Positions 14,116 through 17,326 of a stretch of DNA of 17,326 nucleotides are shown one piece after another. Source of the DNA: Prevotella sp. UBA1378 (GTDB lineage Bacteria > Bacteroidota > Bacteroidia > Bacteroidales > Bacteroidaceae); the NCBI GenBank assembly GCA_002305505.1, contig DBRC01000047.1:40897-58222 (forward strand), in the 5' to 3' direction. Numbering within the stretch: position 1 is the first letter of the stretch; each line of letters opens with the position of its first letter. The notes below the pieces were generated by a model. It had not been told where the DNA came from. It searched no databases and saw only the letters and a program-made list of their open reading frames with translations. Position numbers and translations under genes: made by a program.

Positions 14116-17100
14116 TCATTTTGGCGTGTCTTCTTTCCGGCCGTTCTCTTCCTTGTTTTTGTTTTCCCTGTACTTTGAAGGCGTTATCCCTGTCTTCGAC
14201 TTGAAGATACGTGTAAAGTATACGGGGTCGTTGAACCCTGTGTTATAAGCTATCTCAGCTATGGTGTCATTGCTTTTGTCGAGGTACATAATCGCTTTCT
14301 TTAGCCTGAAATCGCTGATGAACTCCTTTGGGGAGAGGCCTGTAAGGGATTTCAGTTCGTTATAATACGATGTCCGGCTCATGGAAGACTGTGCCACTAA
14401 GTCTTCTATCTTCAAGCTCGAGTCGGCATAATGCTCTTCCAGCCAGTCCAGCTGCTGTTTTACGAAGTCGAAATCCTCCTTGTGTTTAAAGGCCATTTCT
14501 TGCGGGCCTAATTTCAGTACCCTCATCTTGGCGATGCGTGCTTGCCGCTTGCGGCGGTAATGCACGGCAAGCATGGCGGCGGTGGCAGCCAGGAGTATAT
14601 AAATCCATATAGCCGAGGACGACAGCAGGAAGTAGGGCGGTACCACCACTTCGATGCTCTTGATGTCGTATGTCTCCGGAGATTCCAGCAAGAAGGCCTT
14701 CACCTTAAAGGTATAGGTGCCCGCCGGGACATCAGAGTAGCTCACGGTTCTCGACCTATCTGCGTTAATCCACTCCTTGTCGTAGCCTTCCAGCATATAT
14801 TGGTAATGTACGCGGTGCTGCAGCTGGTAGTTGAGCGAGGCGAACCGGAACGCGAACAGGCTGCTGGGCTTGGGCAGTTCCACCTTCCTGCTTTCGGGTA
14901 CGTAATATGTATATGTGTCGTTCAGGCGCGGACTGATAAGCTCGTCGTCCAAGTAGAAGTCTGTAATGCGCAGCTTCAGCATGGAGCCGGATGTGGTTAC
15001 CAGCTTGTCGCGGTCTACGACATAGTATCCGTTCAGCGTCCCGAATAGTATATTGCCGTTCGGCAGTGTCACGGCAGCCCCTTCCGAACATACCGTGTCG
15101 TCCACGCCGTCTTGTATGGTAAACATGCTGAAGATGCCCTTGTTCGTGTTGTACGAGCAGAGTATATGGTCGGTGGCGAACCATACGTTGCCCCGTTGGT
15201 CGAATGTGATGCTTTTGATTTCCTCTGAGGGCAGTCCGTCTTTTCCCCCGTAGGTCCTGAACCTCCAGTTTCCGTCCTCGTCTTTCCCCGTGCAGCGGCT
15301 CAGTCCGCCTCCGTTTGTGCCTACCCACATCGCCCCCTGCTTGTCACAGGCTAAGCAGATGATGTCGTTGCTGTTCAGGTTGTTTTCCCCGTTTTCAGAG
15401 GCCGTCACTTTCCCTATCGTCACCTTCCGGCCCTTGTACGACATGACCAGGATACCGTCGGTGGTACCTGCCCATATCTTACCGTTCTTGTCCATCGCGA
15501 GCGACCTCACTTTCATGTACGCGTTGCGTGGATAGCTTTCTATGTAGTTGTCCTTATTTAATACGATGTATTTGCCTTGGCGCGTTTTCGTCAGTATGTT
15601 CACGCCGCCTCCGTATGTTGCAATCCAGATGTTGCCCTCTTTGTCTTCAACCGAGCTGTACACGTTGTTGCTGTTGAGGCTCAGTTTGTCCTTACTGTTG
15701 TTCACGAAGCTCTCGAATGCGTACCCGCTGCCCGACGGCGTCATTTTAATGAGCCCATTGCCTTTCGAGCTGATCCAGTAATTCCCGTGGCGGTCTTTGT
15801 TGATGCCGTAGATGCGGCCGAGCCGGCTACCGTTGTCGGTTATGGCGGTTTTCTTCCCGTCTTTAAACGCGAACAGCGCCCCCGACTTATTGCCTATCAG
15901 CAGCATTTTTTCCTGTTGGTCGTAATACAGTGCTCTGGTCTCGTTGATGTTCGAGTGGTCTTCGCCGGGTATCAGCAGCTCCCTTTGGATGGTATTTTTC
16001 AGTATCTCCAGCTTCTCGAGGCCGCGGCGGCTGGTCGACTCCCATATCACCCCCTCGGGCAGTGCGAGGAATGCGGCGACGGTGTTCGACAGGTTCCACG
16101 GGTTAGCCGGGTCGTTATGGAAGTATTGTATCTCGTCCGTTGCGCGGTTATAGTAGCCGAACCCTCCGTGGTTCATTATCGCCCATACGGTTTGGTTCAC
16201 TTCTTGTATGATGGCGCCCTTGGCGTCGTATTGGGGCACAAAAACCTTCTGCGTATAGCTCTTTATGTCGCCCGTATGCAGGTTCAGTCGTGAGATACCC
16301 TGCTTCAATGTCGTGAACCACAGGAGCTTATGGCTGTCGACGAAAAGCGATGTGATGCTTTCTCCGAAGTCTTTGATGACATATGCCTCTTGCCCATAGG
16401 CGAACGACACGAGTTTGCCCGAACGCGTGCCTGCATAGATATTAAACCCGTTGGAATACATGTGCTCGATGTATTCGTTGGCGAACTCCCCTCTCTGCTC
16501 TATCGTCTCGTCGCTTAGGTTGAGCCGGTGTATGCCCTTGTCCGTCCCGGCCCATAAGTCGTTGCGGTAGCCCTCGCAGATAGAGGTGACGGAGAAATCC
16601 CTGGTGGAGATGAGCTGTGTTTTCATGGTGTTCTTTTCCAATCTCATCTTATAAACGCCGATGCCGTCGATGATGGCAAATACATCCCCTATGCTGGTTA
16701 CGGTCAGCGGATGGCTGGTTTTGAACTCTTGGTATCCGGTAACGTTCTCCAGGGCATTGGTTATTTTGTCGGTATTCCGGTTGAGCACGAAGATGCGCCC
16801 GTCGTACATCCGTAGCCATATATTCTGCGCGATGTCTACTTTCAGGTCGAGAATCCGGTTGTGAAGCAGCGGGACACGGCTTTGCGACCCCATCTCGTAA
16901 TTGTAGAAATTGAAGCCGTCGAAGCGCGAAAGCCCGTTCCATGTAGCTATCCAGATGTATCCGTAACCGTCCTGCACAATGTCGGATACGGCATTGCTCG
17001 ACAGTCCGTCATCTGTTGAATAATGTGATAGGGATGCTTGTAATGTCTGTGCATTAGCGGTGATATTCGGTAGCGCAGATGTTACGAGTAGAATTAAAAG

Positions 17101-17118
17101 TAGTTTAGCGGTTTTCAT
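14116..17118 (-). CDS. Membrane regulator: periplasmic propeller and Y_Y_Y sensor joined to AraC DNA-binding domain, without kinase or receiver
   Basis: This 1000-residue protein has a signal or anchor sequence (MKTAKLLLILLVTSALPNITANA). At least eight Reg_prop-type repeats follow, with texts such as GYIWIATWNGLSRFDG, GNIWIATYGGGVN and GAMWVGTNGGGLSR, predicting a periplasmic beta-propeller sensor. A Y_Y_Y domain (about 770-825) and one membrane helix (about 836-854) come next. Only about 35 residues separate that helix from an AraC-type domain (about 885-985; MSRTSYYNELKSLTGLSPKEFI, then IAEIAYNTGFNDPVYFTRIFK). Bacteroides hybrid two-component systems carry kinase and receiver domains at this point; no H-box, N or G box, or phospho-acceptor Asp is present here. 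It should work as a one-component transmembrane regulator, probably for a glycan-use locus outside the window. I chose the ATG at 17118 because the leader peptide starts there; in-frame ATGs at 17124 and 17154 are possible, though the latter is inside the -7 box. Confidence 0.88.
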   Translation of the reverse strand: MKTAKLLLILLVTSALPNITANAQTLQASLSHYSTDDGLSSNAVSDIVQDGYGYIWIATWNGLSRFDGFNFYNYEMGSQSRVPLLHNRILDLKVDIAQNIWLRMYDGRIFVLNRNTDKITNALENVTGYQEFKTSHPLTVTSIGDVFAIIDGIGVYKMRLEKNTMKTQLISTRDFSVTSICEGYRNDLWAGTDKGIHRLNLSDETIEQRGEFANEYIEHMYSNGFNIYAGTRSGKLVSFAYGQEAYVIKDFGESITSLFVDSHKLLWFTTLKQGISRLNLHTGDIKSYTQKVFVPQYDAKGAIIQEVNQTVWAIMNHGGFGYYNRATDEIQYFHNDPANPWNLSNTVAAFLALPEGVIWESTSRRGLEKLEILKNTIQRELLIPGEDHSNINETRALYYDQQEKMLLIGNKSGALFAFKDGKKTAITDNGSRLGRIYGINKDRHGNYWISSKGNGLIKMTPSGSGYAFESFVNNSKDKLSLNSNNVYSSVEDKEGNIWIATYGGGVNILTKTRQGKYIVLNKDNYIESYPRNAYMKVRSLAMDKNGKIWAGTTDGILVMSYKGRKVTIGKVTASENGENNLNSNDIICLACDKQGAMWVGTNGGGLSRCTGKDEDGNWRFRTYGGKDGLPSEEIKSITFDQRGNVWFATDHILCSYNTNKGIFSMFTIQDGVDDTVCSEGAAVTLPNGNILFGTLNGYYVVDRDKLVTTSGSMLKLRITDFYLDDELISPRLNDTYTYYVPESRKVELPKPSSLFAFRFASLNYQLQHRVHYQYMLEGYDKEWINADRSRTVSYSDVPAGTYTFKVKAFLLESPETYDIKSIEVVVPPYFLLSSSAIWIYILLAATAAMLAVHYRRKRQARIAKMRVLKLGPQEMAFKHKEDFDFVKQQLDWLEEHYADSSLKIEDLVAQSSMSRTSYYNELKSLTGLSPKEFISDFRLKKAIMYLDKSNDTIAEIAYNTGFNDPVYFTRIFKSKTGITPSKYRENKNKEENGRKEDTPK

Positions 17119-17151
17119 TACCATAAATAATATGTTGGATTGTATCATCTG

Positions 17152-17183
17152 CAAAAATAATAATAATATGGCAAAGTGCCAAA
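17152..17183 (-). promoter_or_regulatory. Promoter of the propeller-AraC regulator gene
   Basis: On the minus strand TTTG (17183-17180), a 20-base spacer and TATTTTTG (17159-17152) match the Bacteroidales consensus. It lies 33 bases before the chosen ATG. A short inverted repeat, GGCA-AAG-TGCC (17170-17180), touches the -33 box and could be a regulator site, possibly for autoregulation. Confidence 0.55.
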
Positions 17184-17187
17184 GAAA

Positions 17188-17224
17188 ATCCCGAAAAACA
17201 GATTATAAGACCTGGGTTCGGGAT
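17188..17224. other. Inverted repeat upstream of the regulator promoter
   Basis: ATCCCGAA (17188-17195) and its exact complement TTCGGGAT (17217-17224) are separated by 21 bases. It lies just upstream of the -33 box at 17183. It may be an operator with half-sites two helical turns apart or a long-loop hairpin; no T-tract follows closely on either strand. Confidence 0.3.
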
Positions 17225-17286
17225 AAGAATATCACGTTCATCCGGCCGTCGATTCCCCCCCGCGCTGTGGCGGCTGTGCCGTTGCA

Positions 17287-17326
17287 GCGCAAAGCATTTG
17301 CGCCTGTTTTGATTTTTGGCCATTTT
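17287..17326 (-). repeat. Right copy of the 20-base repeat with adjacent hairpin
   Basis: The minus strand from 17326 to 17307 is identical to the plus strand at 5-24. Directly inside it, GCGCAAA-GCA-TTTGCGC (17287-17303) is a perfect seven-base-arm hairpin, extended by CAG/CTG with one bulged base. An ORF that starts within this repeat also opens with the residues MAKNQ, as at the left end, but it runs through the regulator promoter and is not called. The window stops at the repeat, so its outer side cannot be seen. Confidence 0.55.

Noticed and set aside
17105..17323. 72-codon minus-strand frame starting near the right repeat
   Set aside because: It spans the regulator promoter and the start of the regulator gene. 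The only notable point is the shared MAKNQ opening, which follows from the repeat.
1..17326. CRISPR array, transposase, integrase, phage genes, tRNA or rRNA
   Set aside because: Both strands were read for these; no regularly spaced repeats, no recognisable mobile-element proteins and no structural RNA signatures were found.

Overview
The window looks like chromosomal DNA from an anaerobic gut-type Bacteroidota, most likely order Bacteroidales (Bacteroides, Phocaeicola or Prevotella relatives). The reasons are the promoter style (TTTG, 19-20 bases, then TAnnTTTG, seen upstream of several genes), mostly weak Shine-Dalgarno sites, a hybrid-two-component-like regulator with a periplasmic propeller, and the close fit of the malic enzyme, riboflavin synthase and glucanotransferase to families typical of this group. 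Genus and species cannot be fixed from the sequence alone.

Layout, left to right. Positions 1-238 are non-coding, with two imperfect hairpins and a strong terminator. Next is a minus-strand malic enzyme with a phosphotransacetylase-like C-terminus (maeB), divergent from a plus-strand TetR-type regulator; a small inverted repeat sits between the two promoters. The plus strand continues with a large DPE2-like 4-alpha-glucanotransferase carrying two starch-binding domains, whose stop codon overlaps (ATGA) the start of a Gph-like HAD phosphatase. A perfect 14-bp-arm palindrome closes this unit and also holds the stop codon of the convergent unit.

The core of the window (6750-13076, minus strand) is a tightly packed six-gene operon, in transcription order: TolC-like outer membrane protein, MacA-like periplasmic adaptor, MacB-type ATPase, MacB-type permease, LytS/YehU-type sensor kinase and LytTR response regulator. 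It reads as a complete tripartite ABC efflux or export machine that carries its own two-component system. The permease/kinase and kinase/regulator genes overlap, implying coupled synthesis.

Further right, still on the minus strand, are riboflavin synthase (ribE), preceded by an unusually long leader of about 220 bases with a short ORF and small hairpins, and then a 1000-residue membrane regulator. That regulator has the periplasmic propeller and Y_Y_Y domains of a Bacteroides hybrid two-component system, but goes straight from its membrane helix to an AraC DNA-binding domain, with no kinase or receiver. The last 140 bases are non-coding. They end in an inverted, exact 20-base copy of a sequence also found at the very start of the window.

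No phage, transposase, CRISPR array, tRNA or rRNA was recognised. The best candidates for something under-described are the kinase-less regulator, the ribE leader, the self-regulated efflux operon and the inverted repeats at the ends.
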